Assembly: GCA_048465415.1 (NCBI GenBank)
Contig: DBFWLO010000020.1
Span: forward strand, 1-64,000
Direction: 5' to 3'
DNA length: 64,000 bases
From: Scatosoma sp048465415
Lineage (GTDB): Bacteria > Bacillota > Clostridia > Christensenellales > Borkfalkiaceae
Positions within the stretch are counted from its first letter, which is position 1. Every line of letters begins with the position of its first letter. Below are positions 51,156 through 59,167 of this stretch, piece after piece. The translations under genes were made by a program, and so were the position numbers. The notes beneath the pieces were generated by a model. The model was given only the letters and a program-made list of their open reading frames with translations. It was not told the origin of the DNA and did not search any database.

Positions 51156-51669
51156 CGAATTCCACCTCGCAGCCGTATTCCCCGACGATATGTTCCGTCA
51201 TTTTTTTTCTCACCTCCCCGTCTATGCTTCCCGCGGAATCCATCAAAAGTACTTTCGTGATCTTAATTTCTTTTCCCTCGTAAACGGAAAGATACCCGTC
51301 GCCCTCCTCTTCGTTCAAAGAACCGCTGTATTCCCAAAGCAGAGTGGCTTCGACTTCGACCGAAAAGGTTTCTTTCAGCTTTTTTTCGAGCTCCGCCTCC
51401 GCGTTTTCTATCCGTTTCGTACTGCAATAATCTATGAAGGCACCGTCCGTTTCTATGACTGTTTCCGAGGAAAAAAACGGAAAATTTATCTTTCCGTCCC
51501 CCGACGCGGCCTTTTTGAAGAAGCCGAGCACGGGAGCGAGAATGACCGCCAGACAACAAAGTTTCGTGATCCCTTTGATGAATTTTACCGTTTTTCCTCC
51601 GGGAAGCACGACGGAAAGTATGCTTGATAAAAGGACGATCCCCACGATACTGAGAAGATAACCGCTCAA
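51148..51669 (-). CDS. spoIIIAF: Stage III sporulation protein AF
   Basis: SpoIIIAF is a membrane protein of the channel with a ring-forming domain. I place the start at the TTG at 51669: GGAGGTGA, a full match to the anti-Shine-Dalgarno, stands five bases before it, and TTGA overlaps the spoIIIAE stop. An ATG seven codons earlier would put that site inside the gene. The 173-residue product has two membrane helices (about 3-22 and 31-48), then a soluble domain with ENAEAELEKKLKETFSVEVE. It overlaps spoIIIAG. Confidence 0.92.
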   Translation of the reverse strand: MSGYLLSIVGIVLLSSILSVVLPGGKTVKFIKGITKLCCLAVILAPVLGFFKKAASGDGKINFPFFSSETVIETDGAFIDYCSTKRIENAEAELEKKLKETFSVEVEATLLWEYSGSLNEEEGDGYLSVYEGKEIKITKVLLMDSAGSIDGEVRKKMTEHIVGEYGCEVEFGE

Positions 51670-52910
51670 AATATCACCTCCGAGGAACAAATGATGAGTA
51701 CGATACTGATAAAATACAGGAAGGCGACGAACAATAATCCCGCCGTGCAGTAATTGAGATTATCCGCCGTTTCGCCGAGGAAATCGGAGATTCGGCTCTC
51801 GCCCAGCGGCTGCGTGACGGCGGCCGAAAGCCGCAGAAAGAGATTGGCTGCGATCAGCATCACCAAAGGCTCGAACAGCACGGAGACCATGAGGAAGATA
51901 CTCAAACTGCCGAGCGAATTTTTGATGAGCACGCTTCCCGCCACGGCGAGATCGAAACCGCCCGACAAGAACCCGCCGACGATGGGCACGCCCGTGCCGA
52001 TGGCATATTTCGCCGCGCGTCGGGTGATCCCGTCGTAAGTCGCGGAAGTAAGCCCCTGCACGGTGAAAAAGAGTCCGAATACGGAGACGCACACGCCGAC
52101 GATCCATTTATTGATACTCTTGAAAAAAGAGGCGAAATTGTTAAGTTTGAGTTCTTTGGAAAGGTTTCCCGCCATCGAAAAAGCGATAATCGTCAGCGTC
52201 AGAGGAAATACGATCGAGGAAACGATCGAGACGATCGTCGTTCCCAAAAATGCGACCGCCGGCTGATAAATGGCCGCCGAGACGCTTCCCCCGCTCGCCG
52301 CCATTAAGGTTAAAAGCAGCGGAAACACGATCTGCATCTGCTTTTGCATGGAGGAAACGCTCGCCCCCGCCCGCGAAAAACATTCCGTGAGCACGGCGAG
52401 GACGGGAATAAGCGCGGCGGCATAACTGACGAGGAAGATCATATCCGCGGAGGACTGGTCGGCAAAATTGCTCTTCACCGAACTGAGAATCCCGCATAGA
52501 AGCGCTACCGCGCAGATACAGGCGAACGCCGGCAGCATATCCTTCACATCTTCAAACAGGACGCTCAATATCTGTTGTCCGAAACTTCCGTAGTCGAATT
52601 TATCGCCCCGGATATAATCGAAGATTCGTTCTCCGACGCTCTTATCCGAAAAGACGCCCAGCGAGTCTATGTATTTTTGCAGCTCTTCCGTATCCAGCTT
52701 GTTTATCTGGTCGAGTATGTTCTGATTGAGTTCCTCTTTGCCGTCCGAGCCCTCTTCCGCGTGGGCGAACACCACGCCCGGCAGGCAGAAGAGCAGGAAG
52801 AAAACGGCGGCGAAGATTCTGAGCAGCAGGCGTCTTTTGCGTTTCTTTTTTTCTCTGTCGTCGCCCAGAAGAAAGGGCGCGCGGCAAACGCGCGGTCTTG
52901 CCCTCGTCAT
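51666..52910 (-). CDS. spoIIIAE: Stage III sporulation protein AE
   Basis: SpoIIIAE is a large polytopic membrane subunit of the channel and resembles permease-like export components. The 414-residue protein has a basic N-terminus, a signal-like helix (about 29-48), an acidic extracytoplasmic part and about eight hydrophobic segments, including GVPIVGGFLSGGFDLAVAGS, a conserved signature region. Its ATG overlaps the spoIIIAD stop (ATGA) and its stop overlaps spoIIIAF (TTGA). Confidence 0.94.
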   Translation of the reverse strand: MTRARPRVCRAPFLLGDDREKKKRKRRLLLRIFAAVFFLLFCLPGVVFAHAEEGSDGKEELNQNILDQINKLDTEELQKYIDSLGVFSDKSVGERIFDYIRGDKFDYGSFGQQILSVLFEDVKDMLPAFACICAVALLCGILSSVKSNFADQSSADMIFLVSYAAALIPVLAVLTECFSRAGASVSSMQKQMQIVFPLLLTLMAASGGSVSAAIYQPAVAFLGTTIVSIVSSIVFPLTLTIIAFSMAGNLSKELKLNNFASFFKSINKWIVGVCVSVFGLFFTVQGLTSATYDGITRRAAKYAIGTGVPIVGGFLSGGFDLAVAGSVLIKNSLGSLSIFLMVSVLFEPLVMLIAANLFLRLSAAVTQPLGESRISDFLGETADNLNYCTAGLLFVAFLYFISIVLIICSSEVIF

Positions 52911-53275
52911 ATCAGTTCCAGAAAGCCGCTCATGAGCTTCAAAACGCTTTCGATGATGGGCAGAGAAAGAATGAGAATGGTGAGCTTGCCGCCCAAAACC
53001 ACCTTATCGGCGACGGCCGAACTGCCGAAATCGTTGAGAATACCGGCGCTGAATTCGGTGAGATAGCCCACGCCGATAATTTTGAGCAATATTTTGATGA
53101 GTCCGTTTTCGATCCCCGTCAATTTGGCGATCGTAGAGATGATATTGACCGTGTTTTGCAGCATATCGGCCACGAAAATGAGAATGACGATAACGCCCGT
53201 GACCGTTACGGCAAAGGATAATTCCGGCTTGGTACTTTTGAGAAGTATCGCTGTGATCGCCGTGATGAACGCCAC
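52907..53275 (-). CDS. spoIIIAD: Stage III sporulation protein AD, start codon unclear
   Basis: SpoIIIAD is a small membrane protein of the channel, with helices of the kind seen here (about 10-40, 55-75, 95-115). The GTG at 53275 is the first ordinary start codon in frame, but family members begin about 8 residues earlier with a MEIFKIIG-like sequence. The frame upstream does encode EIFKIIG, yet it contains no ATG, GTG or TTG before a TGA at 53311-53313. A GTG at 53315 with a good AAAGGCGG site is in another frame and reads MKKYGTG. The real start may be a rare codon, or a one-base frameshift may lie between 53315 and 53296. Confidence 0.85.
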   Translation of the reverse strand: MAFITAITAILLKSTKPELSFAVTVTGVIVILIFVADMLQNTVNIISTIAKLTGIENGLIKILLKIIGVGYLTEFSAGILNDFGSSAVADKVVLGGKLTILILSLPIIESVLKLMSGFLELI

Positions 53276-53363
53276 GCCGATGATTTTGAATATTTCCGGT
53301 TCCGTATTTCTTCACCCGCCTTTTGTTTTTCTCCGGTTCTTTTTATGATCCAGCCCCGAAAGG

Positions 53364-53561
53364 CTATGTTAGGTCGAAAATTTCTTTGATCTGCCCGAAC
53401 AGATCTCCGACCATGCTGACGACGATGGTCAGTACGATGATCAGGCCCACAATGCTCACCACGGTGGCGATATCGTCCCGGTCGGATTTTTTGAGGATCT
53501 GACAGATCACGGTGACGATGATGCCGATGGCGGCAATTTTAAAGAGTATCGAAATATCCAT
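53364..53561 (-). CDS. spoIIIAC: Stage III sporulation protein AC
   Basis: SpoIIIAC is a very short membrane protein; the 65 residues from the ATG at 53561 (MDISILFKIAAIGI) match the family length. Two helices are visible (about 5-25 and 34-55), with the loop KKSDRDDIATV between them. The frame opens earlier, but the family start and the position two bases after the spoIIIAB stop favour this ATG. No Shine-Dalgarno is present, so translation is probably coupled to spoIIIAB. Confidence 0.93.
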   Translation of the reverse strand: MDISILFKIAAIGIIVTVICQILKKSDRDDIATVVSIVGLIIVLTIVVSMVGDLFGQIKEIFDLT

Positions 53562-53563
53562 AA

Positions 53564-54067
53564 TTATATGATAATGACCAAAATCATCAATCCGCATAAA
53601 AAGCCGAGCTTTAAATACAGATCTCCGTATTTGGCGCATTCCTCCGCGCTCTTGCGTTTATAATCGCCCAGCGTCCCTTTTACGGAATTGAAGTAAGCGC
53701 TTTGAGACGCGCTGTCGCCCTTTCCCACCATCAGAAAATAATCGTTTACAAAATCCGTTTCGTCTTTGGTCAAAAAGGAAAAAACGGGAAGCTGTCCGCG
53801 GGAAGCCGGCTGATCGGGATCCCGGCCGCCGCTCCCCAGCGATTCGACGAAGGAACAAAGCAGCTCGTCGAATTCCCCCTTATAGACGTATTTTTGCGCA
53901 AAATCTTTGATCGGACGGCGATAATAGGCGATCTCGCTTAAAAATCGTTCGTTGAATTCGTTCATCTGCGCGAAAAAATTCTTCCGCTGCCGGTATTTTT
54001 TGGCCAGAACGTACCCGCAGAAACTCGTGAAGCAGACGATCGCCATGCCGAGAATAAATTTTATCAT
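53564..54067 (-). CDS. spoIIIAB: Stage III sporulation protein AB
   Basis: SpoIIIAB resembles type II secretion GspF-like membrane proteins and acts with the SpoIIIAA ATPase. The 167-residue protein has an N-terminal membrane helix (about 3-21), a helical cytoplasmic middle (KKYRQRKNFFAQMNEFNERFL, seen in two halves around 24-44), and a C-terminal helix ending in LVIII. It lies 10 bp after spoIIIAA. Confidence 0.93.
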   Translation of the reverse strand: MIKFILGMAIVCFTSFCGYVLAKKYRQRKNFFAQMNEFNERFLSEIAYYRRPIKDFAQKYVYKGEFDELLCSFVESLGSGGRDPDQPASRGQLPVFSFLTKDETDFVNDYFLMVGKGDSASQSAYFNSVKGTLGDYKRKSAEECAKYGDLYLKLGFLCGLMILVIII

Positions 54068-54077
54068 ACCGCACTTT

Positions 54078-54944
54078 TCACCGCTTTATCTCCCCGAGAT
54101 TTTCGTCGTAGATCCCTCTGACCTTTCCGATCCGGTCAGCTTCCAGCAATACGTACCTTTCAAACAGGCCCGCGAACGGCGCTTTTACGTCTCCGATTTC
54201 CGCAAAATGCGCCGACGCGATCACTTTTACGCCTCCGCATATCGCCCGCTCCACGGCCGGGCAGTCGCCGGCGGACAGCTCGTCCGTAATCATGACGTCG
54301 GGACGCATCGCCCGAAGCCCCGCCTCAAACGCCGTAGCTTTATCCGCATAGAGCAATACGTCGCTCGTGGCTCCCGTATCGCCCGCCGAGATTTCGCCCC
54401 GCTCGTCGCAAATGAGAATGTTTTTCGACGTATCTGCGCTCAGCGTGCGGCTCAGATCGCGCAAAATGGTGGTTTTTCCGATCCCGGGCGGAGACATAAC
54501 CAAAATACTGCGGATCTTATCCCGGAGACAGCGATCGTAAATCTCTTTGCCGCAATCTTTGATCTCGTGCGGGACGCGGATACAGAGGGAAGTAAAATCC
54601 CGCACGGCCAGAGCCTTTCCCTTCTCGAAGACGTATTGCCCCGCAAGGCCGATGCGTTCGCCGCACTCCGCCGTCACGAAACCGCGTTTGAGCTGTTCCT
54701 CTACGGAATAGACGGAGAACTTGCCCGCGGAAAACACGGTGTCGCCTATTTCCGCCAAAGATACGCTGAGGGCGGCGGAACTTTTATCCGTGAGTCCGTA
54801 GGCCCCGAGATAGCGGTAACGGCCGTCGTAATTGACCGTCACCGGCCGGCCGGCCCTGAGGCGAATCTCATACAAACGATTGAGATTGACGTGTTTTAAA
54901 GCCTCTTTGAGATTGTCCGGAAGAAATTCCAACATTTGTATCAT
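54078..54944 (-). CDS. spoIIIAA: Stage III sporulation protein AA (ATPase)
   Basis: SpoIIIAA is the secretion-type ATPase that powers the mother cell-forespore channel. The 288-residue protein has the Walker A PPGIGKTT (152-159), Walker B NILICDERGEI and a C-terminal region with RPDVMITDELSAGDCPAVERA. No Shine-Dalgarno is seen. The first ATG (54944) overlaps a sigma-E-like -10 (CATATAAT), while an ATG three codons later (54935) lies seven bases after it; if that promoter is used, translation begins at the second ATG on a leaderless mRNA. It heads the eight-gene operon spoIIIAA-AH. Confidence 0.95.
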   Translation of the reverse strand: MIQMLEFLPDNLKEALKHVNLNRLYEIRLRAGRPVTVNYDGRYRYLGAYGLTDKSSAALSVSLAEIGDTVFSAGKFSVYSVEEQLKRGFVTAECGERIGLAGQYVFEKGKALAVRDFTSLCIRVPHEIKDCGKEIYDRCLRDKIRSILVMSPPGIGKTTILRDLSRTLSADTSKNILICDERGEISAGDTGATSDVLLYADKATAFEAGLRAMRPDVMITDELSAGDCPAVERAICGGVKVIASAHFAEIGDVKAPFAGLFERYVLLEADRIGKVRGIYDENLGEIKR

Positions 54945-54971
54945 TATATGCGCCGGCTTGTCCCGATAGAA
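54943..54971 (-). promoter_or_regulatory. Candidate sigma-E promoter of the spoIIIA operon
   Basis: On the minus strand CATATAAT (54950-54943) matches 7 of 8 positions of the sigma-E -10 CATACAAT; TTCTATC (54971-54965), 14 bp upstream, matches the -35 only weakly. The spoIIIA operon is sigma-E-controlled in Bacillus. Confidence 0.5.
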
Positions 54972-54980
54972 CGACCGCCA

Positions 54981-55021
54981 AAGAAAAAAACACCCTTCCG
55001 ACAGAAAAGGTGTTTTTTCTT
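54981..55021 (-). terminator. Terminator after htpG
   Basis: On the minus strand AAGAAAAAACACC pairs with GGTGTTTTTTTCTT with one bulge, the T run forming the tail. Confidence 0.85.
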
Positions 55022-55055
55022 ACATATATAGGAGGTTCTTGTAAACGTTTTTTAC

Positions 55056-56966
55056 TTATTTCGTATAGTCGGCGAGAAGCTCGGCGCTCTGTTCCACGAA
55101 ATCGGAAAGCTCGTCGGGAGTCAGCTTCTTATAGGAAAGCATCGCAAGGTAATAAATCTGATTGACGATAAATTTTTGCTTCTCCTCCGGCTGATCGAGG
55201 AGTCCCGCCACGATCGGGTTGGTAAGATTGAGCACGAGCGTCGCGTTCTTCATGACGTCCGCCTCGCTCATACCGTAAAAGCTGTTCATTTCCGACATTC
55301 TGCGCATGAATTCTTCGACGTTAACGACGGCGGGCAGCTTTTCGTTCCTGAGTTTCTCCGCCTTTACCGCGATATCTTTATTGGGAAGATTATTTTTGAA
55401 CAGTTCGACGAGATCCTTATGATCTTCCTCTTTGATCTCTTCGCCGCTCTTCAACGCGCCGTCGATATCCGCGTCGATGCGTACGAAGCGACACTTTTTC
55501 GGGTTTTTATATTCGATATAGCTGATAAAATGAGGATCGATATACGTATCGCAGACGATCGCGTCCAGTCCCGATTCTTTAAAGAGCTTGATATACTGCG
55601 CCTGCTGCGCTTCGTCGGAGACGTAATACACGGCTTTGGGCTGTACTCCCTTATTGGCGTCCTCTTCGCCGATCTCTTCGCCGAGGAAGTCGTTCAAAGG
55701 CTTATATTCGCCGTCTAAGTTCTTAAAAATAACGATATCCTTTACTTTATCGTAGAAATCGTCGTCTTTGAGACATCCGAATTTAATGAACGTCGCGGTG
55801 TCTTTCCAGCACTCGTTGTAGCGTTCGCGTTCGTTGTTAAAGAGCGCGGTGAGCTTATCGGCGACTTTTTTGGTGATATGCTTGGAGATCTTCTGCACCT
55901 GCTTATCGTTTTGCAGGAAGCTCCTCGAAACGTTGAGCGGAATGTCCGGGCAGTCGATGACGCCGTTTAAGAGCATCAAAAATTCGGGAATGACTTCTTT
56001 GATGTTATCCGCAATGAATACCTGATTGCAGTACAGTTTTACCTGTCCCTTTTCCAGCTGTACCTGCTGTTTCTTGACCTTCGGGAAATAGAGGATCCCT
56101 TTCAGACGGAAGGGGTAGTCCATATTGAGGTGGATCCAAAAGAGCGGTTCGTTGTAATCCATGAACGTATCGCGGTAAAAGTCTTTATATTCCTCGTCGG
56201 TACATTCTTTCGGATCTTTCAGATACAAAGGAGAAGTATTGTTGAGGGGTTTGTCCTCGGGCTGTTTCGTCTCTTTCTCCTCGGTATCCCCTTCTTTCTC
56301 TTTTTTCGCGGCCTTTTTCTTGTTCTTCTTTTTCTCTTCCTCTCTGGGATTGAGATAGATATTATACGGCATGAAAGAACAGTATTTGCGGATCAATTCG
56401 CGGACGGTATACTCTTTGAGAAATTCCTCCTCTCCTTCCGCGATATGGAGAACGATCTTCGTGCCGCGGTTCTGTTTGTCCGTTTCGGAAAGCATGTAGG
56501 TGGAATTGCCGTCCGACTCCCATTTCACCGCCGGCTCGTCTTTATAACTTTTCGTATAAATTTCCACGTTCTCGGAAACCATGTAAGCGGAATAGAAACC
56601 CAGGCCGAAATGACCGATGATCCCGTCGCCCGAAGCCTTTTCGTATTTTTCGAGGAAATCCTCCGCGCCCGAAAAAGCGATCTGCGTGATGTACTTTTCC
56701 ACTTCCTCGGCGGTCATGCCGATACCGTTGTCCTCGACTGTCAAGGTCTTGGCTTTCTCGTCCACATAGACGTTGATACGGTATTCTTCCTCGGGCGCCG
56801 CCTGCGCTTCGCCCATTTCCACGAGTTTTTTGAACTTCGTAATGGCGTCCACGCCGTTGGCGACGATCTCGCGCAGGAAAATATCCTTGTCCGAATACAG
56901 CCACTTTTTGATAATGGGCATCATGTTTTCGCTTGAAATTTTAATGTTTCCCTGTTTTTCTTCCAT
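55056..56966 (-). CDS. htpG: Chaperone HtpG (Hsp90)
   Basis: HtpG is the bacterial Hsp90, an ATP-driven chaperone dimer. The ATG at 56966 follows AAAGGAG by 9 bases and gives 636 residues, the usual size; the longer open frame crosses a promoter and terminator. The N-terminal GHKL ATPase domain has LREIVANGVDAI, DNGIGMT and GHFGLGFYSAYMV. A long Lys/Glu-rich linker (about 220-260) precedes the middle domain with FWIHLNMDYPF and SRSFLQNDKQV, and a C-terminal dimerisation domain. It is monocistronic, with its own promoter. Confidence 0.97.
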   Translation of the reverse strand: MEEKQGNIKISSENMMPIIKKWLYSDKDIFLREIVANGVDAITKFKKLVEMGEAQAAPEEEYRINVYVDEKAKTLTVEDNGIGMTAEEVEKYITQIAFSGAEDFLEKYEKASGDGIIGHFGLGFYSAYMVSENVEIYTKSYKDEPAVKWESDGNSTYMLSETDKQNRGTKIVLHIAEGEEEFLKEYTVRELIRKYCSFMPYNIYLNPREEEKKKNKKKAAKKEKEGDTEEKETKQPEDKPLNNTSPLYLKDPKECTDEEYKDFYRDTFMDYNEPLFWIHLNMDYPFRLKGILYFPKVKKQQVQLEKGQVKLYCNQVFIADNIKEVIPEFLMLLNGVIDCPDIPLNVSRSFLQNDKQVQKISKHITKKVADKLTALFNNERERYNECWKDTATFIKFGCLKDDDFYDKVKDIVIFKNLDGEYKPLNDFLGEEIGEEDANKGVQPKAVYYVSDEAQQAQYIKLFKESGLDAIVCDTYIDPHFISYIEYKNPKKCRFVRIDADIDGALKSGEEIKEEDHKDLVELFKNNLPNKDIAVKAEKLRNEKLPAVVNVEEFMRRMSEMNSFYGMSEADVMKNATLVLNLTNPIVAGLLDQPEEKQKFIVNQIYYLAMLSYKKLTPDELSDFVEQSAELLADYTK

Positions 56967-56990
56967 GATTAAAATCTCCTTTGCCTGGGT

Positions 56991-57018
56991 AGTATAATTT
57001 TCAATAGTTATATATAAA
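56991..57018 (-). promoter_or_regulatory. Candidate promoter of htpG
   Basis: On the minus strand TTTATA (57018-57013) and TATACT (56996-56991) are 16 bp apart. No CIRCE element (GCACTC-N9-GAGTGCTAA) is present. Confidence 0.5.
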
Positions 57019-57020
57019 CG

Positions 57021-57059
57021 AAAAAGATCGCTTTTAATCCGATTAAAAGCGGTCTTTTT
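57021..57059. terminator. Terminator after ispH-rpsA
   Basis: A long stem (AAAAAGA.CGCTTTTAATC type arms at 57021-57039 and 57041-57059) with one mismatch and T runs on both strands separates ispH-rpsA from htpG. Confidence 0.85.
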
Positions 57060-57093
57060 ATAATTTATTTTAAAGTATTGCTGCCGATAAATC

Positions 57094-59166
57094 TCAGGAG
57101 TTTTTAAGCATCTCGGCGATGGAAGCGCCACCGATGCCGCCTTCGTTCCATTCGGTGTATTCGTCGGCGGATCTGTCTCTTCTGGGCTTTCTCGATTTGC
57201 CCTCGCCGTCCGCTTCACCTCTGGAAGTTCTGGGCCTTCTTTCGAGGTTCTCAGGTCTGGGTTCGAGAGCCTTGATAGAAAGCGTCATCTTTTTCTCCGC
57301 GCAGTCGAGCTTCAAAATCTTCGCGTCGATTTCTTCGCCGATGGTCAGAGCCGTGGTGGGATTCTCCAAAAATTCGTGGGAGATCTGGGAAACGTGAACG
57401 AGTCCGTCGATTCCTTTCTCCACTTCCACGAACGCGCCGAACGGCACGATTCTTACGACTTTGCCGTGAATGACGTCGCCTTCCGCGTATTTATCGGCAG
57501 CCAGATCCCAGGGCTGCGCTTGAAGCTGCTTATAGCCGATAGATACCTTTTTGGCTTCGGTGTCGATTTTAAGTACCTTGAACTGATACTTCTTACCGAT
57601 TTCGAGAACGTCGGTAACGGTCTTAACGCCAGTCCAGGAGAGGTCGGAAATGTGAGCGAGGCAGTCGAATCCGTTCACGGACACGAACGCGCCGAAGGAG
57701 GTGACTCTTTCCACTTTGCCTTCCACGATATCGTCGACGTGAATGGTCGCGAAAAATTCCGCTTCCTTAGCGGCCTTCGCAGCCTCTTTCGCGGCTTTTT
57801 CTTCCTCGATGATGACGCGCTGAGAAGCGATGATTTCCTTTCTTCTCTCCGTCTTGATTTCGAGCATTTTAAGACGCAGCTTTTTGCCTACGTATTTTTC
57901 GAGTTCCTTTACGTAACCCGAACGGATCTCCCTCGCGGGGACGAATACCGTGTAGGAACCGAGCTCGCCCGTCAAGCCGCCCTTATTGTATCCCGTGCAG
58001 GTGATCGAAAATTCCTTTCCGGCTTCGATATCCGCAAGCATAGCTTCCTCTTCCTTGACCTTTTTGATCATTTTCTGAGAAAGTTTCACGGGATTCACGG
58101 ACACAACCATCAGTTCGATCTCGTCTCCGATCTTGGACGCGAAATCTTCTTTGTTGTAAGCCTCGCCTTCCACTTCGGACTTGTCGAGCATTACTTCCTT
58201 CTTCGCGAGGGGGAGCAACACCGCAATTCCCGAATCGTCCGCCGACGAAATCGTAGCCGTAATCAACTGACCTTTCTTGAACTTCGGTTGATTGTCCATG
58301 TTCGCAACGACTTCTTCCATCGTTGCTTTTGCTTCTGTTTCCATTTCCATTTTTAAGAGAACCTCCTGAGTTTGCGCGTTAGGGGTGCTGGCACCCGTAA
58401 CAATACCTACCTTTTTAAAACTTTTGATTTTTTTATAATCAAGGTCGTCGGAATTCCGCATGCGGAACACGTTTGGGCAATACTTCTTGCAGATGTCGAA
58501 AAGTTTGTTCGTATTACTGCTGTTCAAACCGCCGATCACCAGCATAGCGTCGCATTGCTCCGCAAGCTCCTTCGCTTCATTCTGACGTCCTATAGTAGTA
58601 TAGCAAATTGTTTTAAAAACTTCAACTGTTTTTCCACGCTTATCTTTAATAATTTTAATAATTTTTTCAAATTTTTCGCCGGAATAGGTGGTTTGGGCGA
58701 CTATGCAGCACTTTTTTTCGGGCAAAACGGAAAAATCGTCCGCCTCGGAGGAAAAAATATAGGCGGAGTTCTCGCACCACCCGTTGATGCCGATCACCTC
58801 CGGGTGCGTCCGTTCGCCGACGATCACGACTGCATTTCCCGCCCGGTGCTGTTCGTCCACGATCTTCTGCGTCCGGCGCACGAATTCGCACGTACAGTCC
58901 ACCACTTTGATGCCGCGCGCCGCGCACTCGTCGAACACCGATTTTGCCGCGCCGTGGGAACGAATGATCAGCGTCGCCCCGTCCGGTACCTCCGCAAGGG
59001 ACTCCACAGTCACCAGTCCGCGCTCCGTGATTGTATCCACCACTTCTTTATTATGAATGATCTCGCCGAAAATGTACGTGTTTTCTGGCTCGATCGTCAG
59101 CGCGGTATCCACTGCTTTCTTTACGCCGCGGCAAAAACCGCCGCTCTTGGCCACCAGGACTTCCAT
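57094..59166 (-). CDS. ispH-rpsA: Fused 4-hydroxy-3-methylbut-2-enyl diphosphate reductase and ribosomal protein S1
   Basis: Residues 1 to about 282 are IspH, the iron-sulfur enzyme that makes isopentenyl and dimethylallyl diphosphate in the last MEP step. Cluster Cys lie in GGFCRGVKKAVD (C12), VDCTCEFV and CYTTIGRQ... (note the one before NEAKELAEQ), and the catalytic Glu in GERTHPEVIG. From about 300 on are four S1 RNA-binding domains (about 300-370, 385-455, 478-550, 562-635) and a basic, low-complexity tail. This fusion is known in many Clostridia. It starts one base after the plsC stop, with AAAGG upstream, in the order cmk-plsC-ispH-rpsA. Dxs and IspA of the same pathway are encoded at 45-48 kb. 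Confidence 0.95.
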   Translation of the reverse strand: MEVLVAKSGGFCRGVKKAVDTALTIEPENTYIFGEIIHNKEVVDTITERGLVTVESLAEVPDGATLIIRSHGAAKSVFDECAARGIKVVDCTCEFVRRTQKIVDEQHRAGNAVVIVGERTHPEVIGINGWCENSAYIFSSEADDFSVLPEKKCCIVAQTTYSGEKFEKIIKIIKDKRGKTVEVFKTICYTTIGRQNEAKELAEQCDAMLVIGGLNSSNTNKLFDICKKYCPNVFRMRNSDDLDYKKIKSFKKVGIVTGASTPNAQTQEVLLKMEMETEAKATMEEVVANMDNQPKFKKGQLITATISSADDSGIAVLLPLAKKEVMLDKSEVEGEAYNKEDFASKIGDEIELMVVSVNPVKLSQKMIKKVKEEEAMLADIEAGKEFSITCTGYNKGGLTGELGSYTVFVPAREIRSGYVKELEKYVGKKLRLKMLEIKTERRKEIIASQRVIIEEEKAAKEAAKAAKEAEFFATIHVDDIVEGKVERVTSFGAFVSVNGFDCLAHISDLSWTGVKTVTDVLEIGKKYQFKVLKIDTEAKKVSIGYKQLQAQPWDLAADKYAEGDVIHGKVVRIVPFGAFVEVEKGIDGLVHVSQISHEFLENPTTALTIGEEIDAKILKLDCAEKKMTLSIKALEPRPENLERRPRTSRGEADGEGKSRKPRRDRSADEYTEWNEGGIGGASIAEMLKNS

Positions 59167-59167
59167 T

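Noticed and set aside
56967..57218. 84-residue extension of htpG
   Set aside because: It crosses a terminator and a promoter, and the HtpG family starts at the ATG at 56966 behind AAAGGAG.
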